Origin: Caecitellus pseudoparvulus | Lineage: Eukaryota > Bigyra: Bicosoecida | DNA: 64,000 nt | Assembly: GCA_965644315.1 (NCBI GenBank) | Contig: CBFFRQ010000089.1 | Location: forward strand, 806,001 to 870,000 | Reading direction: 5' to 3' | Shown: piece after piece, positions 23,671 through 34,789 of the stretch | Position numbering within the stretch: position 1 is the first letter of the stretch | How the letters are laid out: every line of letters begins with the position of its first letter | The notes under the pieces: model-generated | What the model saw: the letters and a program-made list of their open reading frames with translations, nothing else | What the model was told of the DNA's origin: nothing | The model's database searches: none | Translations under genes and position numbers: made by a program

Positions 23671-26600
23671 ATGGCAAACCGCGGAGTTGGCTCCCGCAGC
23701 CAGCTGATGCAGCTGCGGGAAGCAGCGACCGCGGCCGAGGCAGGGCGGCTGGGCATTTTGGCCGCCCAGGGCGCCATCGCCACGGCCACTGCCAGCCTGC
23801 GCAGCCACGGCATTGAGAGCAGCGACACTCTGCGCGTTGCTTCGCTGCGCTGTCTGCAGGCCATCGCTGGCAGTGCAGGTGCTGGCGGGGCGTTGGCTGG
23901 CGTAGCGCCCGACCTGGCCTCGGCACTGCCGCACATCGTGCCGTGCTTGGGCAGTGCCGGCACAGCAGAGGCTGCCACGAACATGCTGCGCACGTACACG
24001 CATGCCGTCAGCTCCGTCACTGGTGCTCTGGGCATTCTGTGCAAGTTCGGACTGGCGCCCACTGCGTCGGTGAGTTGTCGCGAACCATGTAGCCTGGCCC
24101 GCACACCGCAGCCCCCCCTGCCTTGGCGCCAAACACGTCCGTGCCCGCTTTGCTTCTGCAGGAAGGCGTGCAGATCGGGGCGCTGCAGGCGTGTGCGGCT
24201 CTGCTGCGGGAAGCTGGTGGCAAGCAGGTAGACACTCGGGCATTGGTGCAGGCGCTGACACCCTGCATGCAGAGTGAAGACGACGATGTGGCCTTTGAAG
24301 CCGGCAAGGTGAGTTGCCCTGTTTGCACTGTACTGGGCAGTGATTGACTCCTCCTCGCGGCCGTGGTGCGTTTTCGCAGGTGGCCACTGCCGCAGCACGA
24401 GCCGATCGAAACTTCATGAAACGCTTGGCGGAAGACACTGACCCGCCCGTGGCAGGCGCCACTGCCTCCGGTGCCGCACCTCCAGGCGCCGCTGCACAAT
24501 CACCACATGCGCCAGGTTCCCACGCACAACGCGCTGTGACGGCAGGCGTGCCCAGCTTGGGCATTCTGGGCCGTGCGTCAAGTTTTAGTCATCGAGCCGC
24601 CCCCGGCAGCGCAGGAGCGCCCTCTAGTGGTCCTCTGCTAGGCACGCTGGCTGCACCATTCAGTGAATTGCCTCGTCTGCCAGATTTCCCACCCTCTCTG
24701 CCTGCAGCACTGGCGGATTTGGCGTCTGCAGCGCACGGTGCGGCGGCGCCACGAACGGGCGGTTTCGCCGGCGCAGGGGGGCGCCTGAGCCCCCGTTCAC
24801 AGGCGGCAGCTGCCGTGGAGGCGTTGTTGCAGTACGTGTCGAACGAGCTGAGTGTGGCGGCGGACCAGCCTGGAGTGGTGACGTTTGAAGGCGTGGCTGC
24901 CTTGGCTGGCACGGTGGCAGCGCTGCTGGCTGAGCAGAAGAACTTCAAAGTGCCCTTTGTGGCCATGCAAGTCATCGAGCGCCTCGTGGGCAGCATGCCT
25001 GGCCTGGCAAAGGCCCACGCGAGCACGCTGCTGACGCCGCTGCTGGGGCGGTTGGGAGACACGAAAATCGTCTTCCGGCACGCGTGCTTGAAGACGGCAG
25101 GCGCCGTGTGCCGCCTCATGCCGCCAGCCTCCGTGCTGGAACACTTGAGCCCCATGCTGGGCCACCGCAGTCGTTTTGTCCGTGAGAGCTCCGCCAAACT
25201 CCTCACGGTGTGCTTGCTGTGCATTCCAACGCAGCAGTTCGACGTGCCGCAGCTGCTGGCAGCGCTGGCGCCGCTGCTGTCTGATGCGGCAGTGAAAGTG
25301 ACGGCAGCGGCGCTGGACACCCTGGCAGCGCTGCATGTCATGTTGTGGACGGCGGGGGGCGGCGAGGGCCTGGTGCCGTCCTCTGACGCCACGTCGCAGT
25401 TGCTGGCGGAATTAGGGCATCACGGCGGCGTGCCGTCCACTGCACCGGTGCTGACAGCGGTGTCCAAGCGCCTGCGCGACGCAACGGCACCCTTGCCGTG
25501 TTTGTCTTCAAAAGGGTACCTTGAGCTGGGCAGTCGTGGTGCGGCAGCCGTCAAGGCAGCGTACACGCGTCACGTTGCACCAGCTCCAGTGCATGCAAGC
25601 AGCCCATCGCCTCCTTCAGCCGTTGACGGCGACCCGAGCGCCGACCAGGGGCAGGAAGTGTCCAGCGCCCATGCTAGCGATGAGGAGCGCTCAGAATCTG
25701 GCTCAGGCAGCTCGGCAGGTGACACAGAAGCCTCCGACGCGTCATCGCTGGAAGGTGGCGGTGCTGGCATGCACCGCAGCAGGTCAGGCAGCAGCGGCAG
25801 TGGGAGTGGTTCTTCTTACGGCTCCTCTGGCGAAGAGAGCGCTGAGGACAGCAGCATTGAGGACTTTGCCACTCTGACGGTGCGCGTGGGGCAAGCGACG
25901 GCACTGCCTGCCGTGCCGGGTACGCCGCACACGTCGCCCATCAGCACCGCATCACGACCTCGCAGTGCCCGACCAGGTGACCCCGCCACGCCCCAGGCAG
26001 GCGGGGGCGGCGGCGTTGGTGGTGATTCGGAGGAGGACGATGTTGAAGATTTCGCAGTGCCGCCGTCACCAGTGCAGGGTGCGAGGGGCAGCGGGGCGTT
26101 GTCGGCACGTGCAGAGCGGCGGCGGCCGTTGGGGGGGTGGGAGGGGGGTCACACCCCCCCTCACCGTGGCGCAGCTGCCTTTGGCGGCCTCTCTGGCTCT
26201 GGTCGGCGTCTGTCTCTGGGCTCAGCCTCTGGCGCCAGGGGGGGTGTGGTGGCCCCCATATCCCCCCTCGCATCTGGGCGGGTCGCGGAGGGGGGGCCTG
26301 GACCCCCCTCCCCTGGCCAGCTGCACATTGGGGAAGACGAGCACAAGAGCAGGTTCGGCTACGAAGCGGCTCTGTTTGGGGTGGGCCACCTGCAGCACCA
26401 GCGCGAGGGGGGGTATGCCCCCCCTCGCGCCGCCTCCATCGGAGAGGACAGCGTGGACGATTTCAGCGTCCCGGACACGAGCCCCCTGCGCCCGGGTCCG
26501 GGGGTGGAGGCGGCTGCCGCCCCGGCACCGTCGGGCGGCGCGGTGACTCAAGGGTCAGGTCGCGGTGACTCCTCCACCGCCTCCGCATCCTTCGGCCATG

Positions 26601-29600
26601 GTGGGCCCATGTACGGCCGCCGGTCCCGGGCGAGCACGGGGGGCGCCTCCCCCCCCACTCTGCAGGGCGGACTGCCCACCCACCCCGCCAGCGTGTCGGC
26701 CCACCAGAGCAGCGGCAGCGCCTCCACGTCTGGGCGGGTGGGCCCAGATGCCGTGGCGTCGTGGCTGGATGCCACGGCGGCGGGTGCCGACACTGCGCCT
26801 CGCGTGGGCGGTGGGTCCACCCCCCCTCCCGTGCGCAGTGGTCGGCGGCAGTGGACTGCTGCGGGCTCCAGCTTCGAGCCCAACGCCAGTGCTCTGGAGG
26901 AGGGGCCGGCGGTGGGTGCGCCCGCTGCCGCCCCAGCCGGGGACACGGGCGCTGCGATGAGGGCCAAGTTGACCACGTTGCCCTCTCGAGGCGCCACGTA
27001 CCGGTCAGGCAAGCGGCGGGTGGTGAGTGCTGCTGCGCGTGCAGAGGGCACCGCCACCTCCACTGGGCTGTTGTCGCCAACGACCACATCAACGGCGCAT
27101 CAAGGCGGGTCAGGTGGGCCCAGGGCGCCGACGGGGCAGGCGGCAGATACCCGCCCACGCCGTGGTCCAGGGGGTCGCTTCGTGTCGGCTGGGGCCGTGC
27201 AGTATGGCCGCCGAGCTGGGGAGGGGGGGGGAGCGGACACGGGGGAGGGGGGGGGTGGTGGTGACAAGGGTGTCCGGTGGGCAGCTGGCGTGCAGCCAAG
27301 TGTGGGCGGTGGGGCGGGTGGCGCCACCTTCACGCGGGTACAGGCGGGTCAGGCGTGGGGCTCCGAGTCACCGGACGTGCCCCGCGGCCAAGACAGCCGG
27401 GCCAAGTCGGACGCGATGCCAGTCATGCAGGTGGGGCATTTGGAGGGGGGGGGGTCTCACGCCCCCTCAGCTCCTGCGCCCCACCACACCCGCTCCACCT
27501 CTGGCTCCAGCTCAGCGCGGGGGTATGTGGGGTCCAGGCCAGTGGCGCTGGAGTCACCCCCTGCGGTGGGTGGGCCCACCAAGGCGGCGGCCATGACTCC
27601 CGGCACGGCGTCTCTGGCGGCCGCCCCCCCCAAGCACTACGATGAGGGGGGTGCAGCCCCCCCCCTGCGGCAGCGAGCTGGCATTGGCATTGGCTTCGCC
27701 GGCCCTGCTGCCAGCGCAGGCGTGGGGCGCGAAGCCGCAGGGGGGAGTGGGGGGGGGCAGGAGGAGGGGGGTGCACCCCCCCCTCGACAGGGCAGAGGCG
27801 CTGCCCCTCACGGCAGTGCCTTCCGCCCCCCCACCCTGGACCTCAGCGGCCAGGCTGCAGCGGCACAGGAGTCGTCGGACACACCTGCAGCTGACACGCC
27901 TGCTGGATCCCAGGGTGGGGGGGGGGGTGCCACCCCCTCCATCAGGCCCCAAGTGTCCGGCAGCGGGCAGGGGGGTGGGCGTCTGCCCCTGGGGCGACGC
28001 GCCGCCATGGCGCGTGCGAAGAGCCGAGGTCGCAGCCGTGGTCGCAGCCGCTCCAGCGCTCGCACAGGCAGCGCGGTCGCCGGCACACCCAGCAGCGTCA
28101 ACTGGGGCACGCCCACCCCCACGCCCACTACAGACGCCCCCTCCGCCCTGTCAGCTGACCAGGTGTCCTCAGCGTTGGGACCCCCCCCCAGCAGGGGGTC
28201 CGTGGCCGGTGCCGGGCCGGGGCGGTCCGTCTCTCCTCGACCCACAGGGCGCGTCCCCCGTGCCAGCACCAGTGACGCCGGCGGCGAGGCGCTGTACATC
28301 CCCACTGCCGACTTGGCGCCCTGCCGCAACCCCGCCGCCACACTGCAGAAAGTGCTGGGCGACCTGGGCAGCTCTGACTGGAGCGCGCAGTTCAATGCGC
28401 TGAACAACCTGCGGCGCCTGGCAGTGCACCACGGGGATGTGCTGGGTGACAACCTACGGGAGGCGCTGGAGGGCCTGCTGCCCCTGGTGGACTCCCTGCG
28501 TTCCTCCGTATCCAAGAACGCCGTGCTGACAGTGGCGGACCTGTTCAGCGGCCTGGGCAAGGCGTGCGACGCGCACTTGCCCAGCATCACGGCAGTGCTG
28601 CTGCGGCTGGGCGGCACATCCAACGCCTTCATCGGCGAGTCGGCTGCCATGGCGCTCAAGAGCATGCTGGACAACTGTTCCGACAGCCGTGTTCTTGCTG
28701 CCCTGGTGGCGGCGGCAGGGCACCGCAAGAGCGGCGTGGCGAGCCAGGCGCCGCTGTGGCTGGATGCGGCCGTGGAGGTGATGGGGGGTGGCGGCGGCAC
28801 CTCCTCCCCCCTGGCCCAGGGCCCCACACCCCGCCTCAACGCGCTGAGGGAGAAGGAGGTGGTGGCCCTGCTCAGTGTGGGGGCACGCTTTGCCGCTGCT
28901 GGGGCCGAGGAGACACGTCACTCCGCCAAGCGTCTCCTCGTGCGGCTGCATGCCAGCGGCGTGGCGAGCGAGGGGACGCTAGCGACCCTCTCCGAGCGCA
29001 CAGCAGACGTGGTGCGGGGTGTGTGGAGCAAGGGTCTGCGCAATGTGCCGCTGGCAAGCCCCACACTGGCCCTGGCGCAGGGGCAGGGGGGTGTGGGGGG
29101 GGGTGGCACTGGCGCCAGCCCGCAGCGGGGACGAGGGCGGTCGCGCGCCAGGTCGCGTGCGACCAGCCGCTCCCGTGCCGCACGGCGTGCCTCGCGTGCC
29201 GTGAGTCGTGGCCAGGAGGGGGGAGGGGGTGGGGAGGGGGGTCCAACCCCCCCTCCGCCGCCGCTGCTAGCAGTGATGGCGGTGGTGGCACCTCAGCTGG
29301 CGGCTTCAGCTCACCCGGCAGCGTGCCTGACGGCATGGCGCCACTGACCCCCCAGCTGCGCCAGTGGGTGGGCGAGCTCGACGAAAGGTCGTGGGCGGCC
29401 CGTGTCGGCGCTCTGCAGGCGCTGGGAGCAGCTGCCAGCGACCCTGCCAACGGCGCTGCAGTGGCAGCGAGCGGGCTGAGCGTCCTGGACGACACGGCAC
29501 GTCGACTGGGGGATGGAAATGTGAAGGTGGCGGCGGCAGCAGGTGCCGCGCTGCAGCAGATGCTCGCCTCGCCGTACCTGTCCCCCATCCTGCCCGCGGC

Positions 29601-30093
29601 GGCAGCGGTACTGACGCCGCATGTGGTGGGCGGGCTGGCCAATGCCTCACGGCAGGTGGCTGGCGCGGCCAGTGCCGCGCTGCAAGACCTCATCGCAGCC
29701 GTTCCCGCCCGCAGCATCGTGCCCCCCCTCATCTCAGCCATGGCGCACCCCCACGCCAAGGCCAGGTCGGGAGCCCTGTCCGGCCTGGGCGCTGTGCTGC
29801 CGGTGCTGGCGGGTAGTGCTGACACGGCTGCTTCTGCGCTGGTGCGCGAGGGTGTTCTGCCTGTCATGTTCCGAGCTGTCGACGACAGCGCGCCGGCTGT
29901 GCGAGCCACGGCCAGCAAGGCCCTGCAAACTGCCGCCAAGGTGCTTGGCGCGCACAGTATGGACCAGGCACTGGATGCGACGGTGGCCCCCCTGCCGCCT
30001 GCAGAGGCCGATGCTCGGCGGGACAAGGTGCAGCGGGCCCTGGCGGGGGGCAGTGGCTCCACACGGCGCCTGCACAGCCAGCGGCGTCTGTGA
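23671..30093 (+). CDS. TOG-domain array protein, TOGARAM/crescerin-like
   Basis: Microtubule-associated protein of the family that shapes ciliary microtubules. Exons 23671-24069, 24162-24308, then 24380 onward; roughly 2,060 aa. HEAT blocks: one N-terminal (residues 1 to ~190), one at 24800-25360 (contains 'KVPFVAMQVIERLVGSM'), one at 28260-28790 and one at 29340-30060. The third, with 'SSDWSAQFNALNNLRRLAVH' followed by 'LRSSVSKNAVLTVADLFSGL', is close to TOGARAM TOG3, which drives the name. Between them is a ~1,000-residue Gly/Pro/Ser linker with acidic patches and two Arg/Ser-rich basic stretches (near 28005-28075 and 29125-29210) suited to binding tubulin. The linker contains the stem-loop repeats listed separately. 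The frame changes between about 29200 and 29270: a 70-nt GTGAGT..CTGCTAG intron (29201-29270) fits by sequence but not by phase, so either another intron or a homopolymer miscount is involved. Confidence 0.8.
26143..29256 (+). repeat. Dispersed G-tract/C-tract stem-loop repeats inside the TOG-array gene
   Basis: At least eleven copies of a G5-G12 run followed within a few bases by a C5-C9 run: near 26143-26162, 26238-26268, 26287-26311, 26401-26430, 26638-26657, 26808-26829, 27442-27468, 27644-27665, 27761-27785, 27913-27939 and 29231-29256; a reversed C-then-G copy is at 28178-28202. The core is (G)GAG-G6 then 3-5 nt then C6-CTC(C), so each can fold back on itself. In all forward copies the phase is the same: Gly-Gly from the G run, Pro-Pro from the C run, usually preceded by Glu and often followed by Arg. 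Gly codons in the copies are mainly GGG although GGC is common in this gene elsewhere. Confidence 0.8.
26401..26430 (+). repeat. Perfect 13-bp inverted repeat with 4-nt loop
   Basis: The best copy of the stem-loop family: left arm GCGCGAGGGGGGG, loop TATG, right arm CCCCCCCTCGCGC. All 13 positions pair. It is read as part of R-E-G-G-Y-A-P-P-R in the TOG-array linker. Confidence 0.9.
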
Positions 30094-30295
30094 GGGGGGC
30101 TTGACTGAACGGGCCATCTGCCGGCGCGCGTGGAGGGTTTGTGGACGGTGTGGGTCAAATGCAAATACTCTGTGCCACATCGATGTGGCCCCACCGAGCT
30201 GGCACACGCTAGCCGACCTCCAAGTGCCACTGGCGAGTGCCTTTGCTTGGCACCGAACTTCACCAGTTTTGCCCCGAGCTTGGTGAGACCGAGTC

Positions 30296-31858
30296 ATGGC
30301 CACCACTCCGCCCAGGGACAGGGCGGGGAGGGAGGGCGCTCCGTACACGCCCTCTTCCTCCCGGAGTCTGCACGCGCACTTCGCTGCAGCCTCGCCCCGT
30401 TCGCCCGAGGTGGGGGATGCTGCCGTGCAACGCCTGCGGGAATTGGGCTCCTCCCTCCGCTCACGCCTAGGTGAGTGCTCTGCGCCTGCGTGCAGTCCTT
30501 ATACTAGGAGCACGCGAGCTTGTGGATCCATTGGAGTCGCATGTATTCAAGTGGACTGCCTTTTTCGCGTTTACCACCGTGTTGCTTGGCAATGGCTGGC
30601 GCAAGCGTGGCAGCTGCTCGTGTGTCGCAGCGACGGGGCACTCACCACTCCCTCCCTGCCCCCCTTCTTGAGCACAGCGGAGCTGGGAGCTCATGCCAGC
30701 ATGTTGAGTGAGACGCAACATGCTGCACACGAGGCCGTTGCTCGTGAGCGGGCCGCCGCCCGCATGCACGCTGCTGCGTTTGACGCTCAAACGGCAGCGG
30801 AGGCTGCAGCAGCTGTGCCGAACCGCAGTGCGCCCTTGCCGGGCAGGTGGCGGGGGTCACCAGAGGCAGCAGCAGCGACGTCCCACCATGTGTTTGAAGA
30901 GACCGCCCCTGTGCACGACCCTGCTGCGTTTTACGCGGCCGTGTCCAGCGCAGCAGGTGAGCGCATCGCAGCCAGCGAGGCGGCGGCTGCGGTGGATATT
31001 CGCCGGGCGCTGCCAGGTCTTGGCGCTGAGGGGAGCGCCGTGCCGCCTGGCAAGGGCTTGCAAGTTCTCATCGACCTCGTGGCTCAGCTGACGCAGCGGG
31101 TGGCTGGGCTGGAGCGGGAGCTGTCCTTGGCTCGGGCTCGTGCCGATGCTGCCGAGAGCATTGCAGAGGAACGCATGACAGCGCTCATGGGAGTCACCAC
31201 CATCCACACAAATGTGTTGGACAAGATGCAGCAGGACGCGCAAGCGGCTAGCCGGCGCCTGGGAGAGGTGGAGGGGCGCGTTGCCAGCGTTGCCGCTGCC
31301 AGTGACTCCGGCCTGCAGCACTGCGCCAGTGAGCGCGGAACGCTCCTAGGCCGTCTGGATTCGCTGGGAGATGCGTGTTCCTCGAACACTTCGGCAGCCT
31401 CTGAGCTGAAGGACGAGGTGCAGCGAACGCGGGCCGCTGCGCAAGCTGCCGCACGGCGCCATGCGGAATTAGCGCAGCGCGTGGAAGCGCTGGAACGAGC
31501 CGTGCGTTACGGCAGCAAGGCTAGCAGCCCACTCCCGGTGAGCCCCCCCACTGCAGATGGTGCCGGTGTGCCTGCTGCGGCCCAGGCTGCCCAAGACACG
31601 GCGACCGTGCTGTCAGACCTCGCGCGCCTGAGCCATGGCAGCAGTGGTGGCGGCGCGGCACACGAGCCAGAGGCGGAACCGGACATCACTGCGCGCCTGA
31701 CGACATCGGTGATGGAGGGTCTGAGTGCTTCACATGTGGCAGGGCGGACTCCGGTGAGCTCCCCTTGGCGACGGGCGGAGGGGGGCTCCAACGGCGGCTC
31801 CACTGACCCGGACGAACTGAGGGATGTGCTGTCACAGCTGCACGACCTCACATCGTGA
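30296..31858 (+). CDS. Coiled-coil protein, function unknown
   Basis: Exons 30296-30470 and 30678-31858 give 451 aa. The 207-nt intron (GTGAGT..AGCACAG) has no stop and keeps frame, but its translation is Trp/Cys/Tyr/Arg-rich and unlike the flanks, which argues it is spliced out. The N-terminus is Arg/Ser/Pro-rich. The centre and C-terminal half carry heptads, e.g. 'VLIDLVAQLTQRVAGLEREL' and 'AELAQRVEALERAVRYG'. The end is acidic (DPDELRDVLSQLHDLTS). It follows the TOG-array gene by 202 bp on the same strand. A cytoskeletal or centriolar role would suit the context but is only a guess; no family recognised. Confidence 0.7.
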   Translation: MATTPPRDRAGREGAPYTPSSSRSLHAHFAAASPRSPEVGDAAVQRLRELGSSLRSRLGECSAPACSPYTRSTRACGSIGVACIQVDCLFRVYHRVAWQWLAQAWQLLVCRSDGALTTPSLPPFLSTAELGAHASMLSETQHAAHEAVARERAAARMHAAAFDAQTAAEAAAAVPNRSAPLPGRWRGSPEAAAATSHHVFEETAPVHDPAAFYAAVSSAAGERIAASEAAAAVDIRRALPGLGAEGSAVPPGKGLQVLIDLVAQLTQRVAGLERELSLARARADAAESIAEERMTALMGVTTIHTNVLDKMQQDAQAASRRLGEVEGRVASVAAASDSGLQHCASERGTLLGRLDSLGDACSSNTSAASELKDEVQRTRAAAQAAARRHAELAQRVEALERAVRYGSKASSPLPVSPPTADGAGVPAAAQAAQDTATVLSDLARLSHGSSGGGAAHEPEAEPDITARLTTSVMEGLSASHVAGRTPVSSPWRRAEGGSNGGSTDPDELRDVLSQLHDLTS

Positions 31859-32223
31859 GGCAAAGTCCACAACCCTCACATGCGCGGCAACGCGCCCCCC
31901 CTCTGTCGCGTGCCCCCGGCGGGAGCTGCGCTTGCCGAGAAACTCTCGCAACCACACGCGCCACAGCAGCGGGGACAGATGCAGGGGGTGGCCACAATCC
32001 GCACGAATACAAGCACCAGCATGTCGAACGTCTAGTTTGGCACCCTGCTCCGTCTCGGCCCTTGCGACGAGGGTTTCAGCGGCTGCGGCTTCCGCCTGCT
32101 CAGCGAAACACTCGCTGTGTGGTGAGCCACCAGGCTGAAGCAGGAGAGGGGGACTGACCAGGCGGCCAACAAGCTGCTGAAGGCTTTATCGTAGTTAGAA
32201 ACACACCTCCACGCTTGCTCGTC
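31859..32223. other. Intergenic, 365 bp upstream of ESF1
   Basis: No coding frame, repeat or RNA gene seen. It should contain the 3' UTR of the coiled-coil gene and the ESF1 promoter. Confidence 0.45.
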
Positions 32224-34633
32224 ATGGATCCTCGTTTCGCTCGCATGAAGGATGACCCTGTGAGCCAACGCGGAACTTGATGCTGGCCCTGTTCATTTTC
32301 CGCACACAGTCACCCGCCCTGAGCGCCGCAGCGCTTCTTCTCACGCAAGAAAAGGGCCCAGAAGGAGGAAGCAGAGGTTGACGACCGCTTCGCTCTGGAC
32401 AAGATCGGAGGCGATGCCTTTGCATCGGCTGGTGCGTGCAAGTTGCGCGTCGTGGCGTGCATGGAGGTGGTTCACGCGCCGCCGCTTGCTTTCTCCAGAC
32501 GTGAAGACTGATGCCCGAGGGCGCAAGGTGAAGGTGGGGGGTGGACAACGCACACCTCATGCCTCCAAAAAGCCTAAAGCGGCGGATGCCATGCCTGAGA
32601 AGGGCAGTCTGGCAGACCGCTTGGCAGTGCTGAACCGCATCGCACGTGGCGAGGTGGAGATGGAGTCATCGGACGAGGAGGACGGCGCCCCGGTGCGAGG
32701 CACCCACCTCATCCTGGGCGCAGCCAGTGACTCGGAGGCGGAGGAGGAGGACTTGCCCGAGGTTGGCGGCGGTGCGGGTGTGGACACGGCGTGGCCAGTG
32801 CAGTCCAGTGCCGATGCACCACGGGGTGACGCTTCCCGCCGCCTGGCCATGGTGACGGCAGATTGGGATAAATTGAGGGCAGTGGACATTTTCGCTGCGC
32901 TGGCGCCGTTCGCGCCGCTGGGCGGCAGCGTGCGCCGTGTGTCGGTGGTGCCGTCGGAATATGGCAAGAAACGCTTGGAGGAGGAGGCTGTGCGTGGGCC
33001 CAGTGTGCCGCGTGCCGCCGCCGCCGCCAACGCCTCCGACAGCGGAACACTCACTGCAGGTGGGCGTGGAGGGGGGCCTGACGCGGGGTACGACCCAGAG
33101 GCGCTTCGGGCGTATGAGCAGTCTCGCCTGAATTATTACTACGCGGTGGTGGAGTGTGACTCCGTCCGCACCGCTGAAGCCGTGTACGGGGAGTGTGATG
33201 GGATGGAGTACGAAGGCAGCGCGAACACAATTGACCTGCGGTTCATCCCGGACGATGTGGAGATTCCCTTCCAGCCCCGTGACTCGGCTACGTCTGTCCC
33301 AGCTGACTACATTCCACGCATGTTCGTGACACACGCGCTGCAGGCCACGGATGTGCCGCTGACGTGGGACGCCGACGACCACGAACGCACGGAGGCCATG
33401 GCTCTGCTGTCCCGCGCTACACGGCCCATGACCCGCAAGGAGCGGCGTGCGCTGAAGAAGGCGGGTCGATCCGTGAATGCGCTGGAGGATGATGATGAGT
33501 TGCTCGCGGTGGAGGCGGCGGTGTCCAAGTTCCTGGCGCCCACAGAGGGCTCAGACGAGGAGGGTGCGGCAGGACAAGGTGCTGAACCAGGTAGTGACTC
33601 GGAAGAGGAGGGGGAGGACCCTGCTGCGTTGCGTGCGAAGTACCTTGCTCTGTTGGGCGGTGCGGAAGTTGACGACGCAGCAGCACCCGAGAGCGACGCC
33701 GAAAGCAGCAGTGATGCCGGCGGCAGTGCAGCTGGCTCAGACGATGAGGAAGGGGGAATGTCAAAGACCTTCCGTGCACACGCGTCTGTGGATGGGAATC
33801 GCACCATGGTGGTGCGCGAGGGGCGTTCTGCCTCGGAGCGTCTGGAGGCACGGCAGGCTGCCAAGGCTGCCACGCAGGGCGAAAGCGTGTTTGAGGCGTA
33901 CCGCAGGCAGAAACGCGAAAAACGCCGTGAACGACGCGAAAGTGAGAAGGCGGCTCGTCGAGCTGCCAGGCAAGGCGCGGAGGTGGCGCCGGAGGAAGGC
34001 GCCCTGAGCGCTGACCCTTTGTTCAGCGTTGCACAGGCAGGTGACGGCGAGCAGACTAGTGGCAGGGATGGGCCGGAGCAGGATGCTGCAGGGCAGGCGG
34101 CCCGACTGGCCATGATGATGGGCGATGGCGCCGATGCAGAGTCCGATGATGATGCGGATGCCTACCGGGGCGGCAAGGGCCGGGGGGCGAGCAAGAAACG
34201 CCCCCGGAAACGCGGGCGGCAGCAGGAGGCTGACGTCACCCTGCACGACGCTGACATGCAGGCAGCCCAGGCTGCCGGCATCGTATCAGCTGCCCAGGGC
34301 GGAGCCCCTGCCCCAGCGGGGGTGGACTCTCGTTTTTCTGCGCTGGTCAGCGACCCGCGCTTCGCACAGGATCCGACGCACCCTGCCTTCAAGAAGTCTG
34401 CCGTCACAGAGGCAGTGCGCTCTGCAAAGGCCCGCCGCACGGCCTCTGCCTCCACACCCTCCTCTGCTGCCAAGGCGCCCGCTTCCAAGGCTGTCTCCGA
34501 CATGGCTGCTCGCGTGGCAGGCAAGTTCGCAACGGCTGGCTCCAAGGCAGCCGCCGCAGCCACGCAGGCCTCTCGAGCCGCCACCGGCTTGAGCAAACGC
34601 AAGAAGTCCAGCAAGAAGAAGAGTCGCAAGTGA
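32224..34633 (+). CDS. ESF1: ESF1-like nucleolar pre-rRNA processing protein
   Basis: Nucleolar factor needed for 18S rRNA maturation. Exons 32224-32259, 32332-32431, 32499-34633, total 756 aa. The first exon encodes only 12 residues, MDPRFARMKDDP, and joins to RFFSRKKRAQ, recreating the DxRF..DPRF start of the family; starting in exon 3 would lose it. Then come 'ADWDKLRAVDIFAALAPF', 'VVPSEYGKKRLEEEAVRGPS', 'LNYYYAVVECDS', 'ECDGMEYEGSANTIDLRFIP' and 'LTWDADDHERTEAM', all diagnostic of ESF1. Long Asp/Glu/Ser and Lys/Arg tracts follow. The NUC153 domain is near the C-terminus ('DSRFSALVSDPRFAQDPTHP', then AFKKS). It ends in a Lys-rich tail (KKSSKKKSRK). Convergent with glutaredoxin, 156 bp apart. 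Confidence 0.95.
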
Positions 34634-34789
34634 ATGCACGACGCTGCCTTCGCTTGGTTTGCAGGTGCGGGTGGCAGAGCATCAGGAAATGGTGCGTCTG
34701 CGTTTTGAGTGGGTTGCATGCATTGAGTCAGCGAACAAACGGAAAGGCGGTGCGCGGGGGTGCCGCTCGATGGGGGTGCATGAAAGGCT

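Noticed and set aside
23244-24398. Long minus-strand frame (384 codons) over the start of the TOG-array gene
   Set aside because: It overlaps well-supported exons on the other strand and its translation is Arg/Cys/His-rich with no motif, as expected for an antisense shadow in GC-rich DNA.
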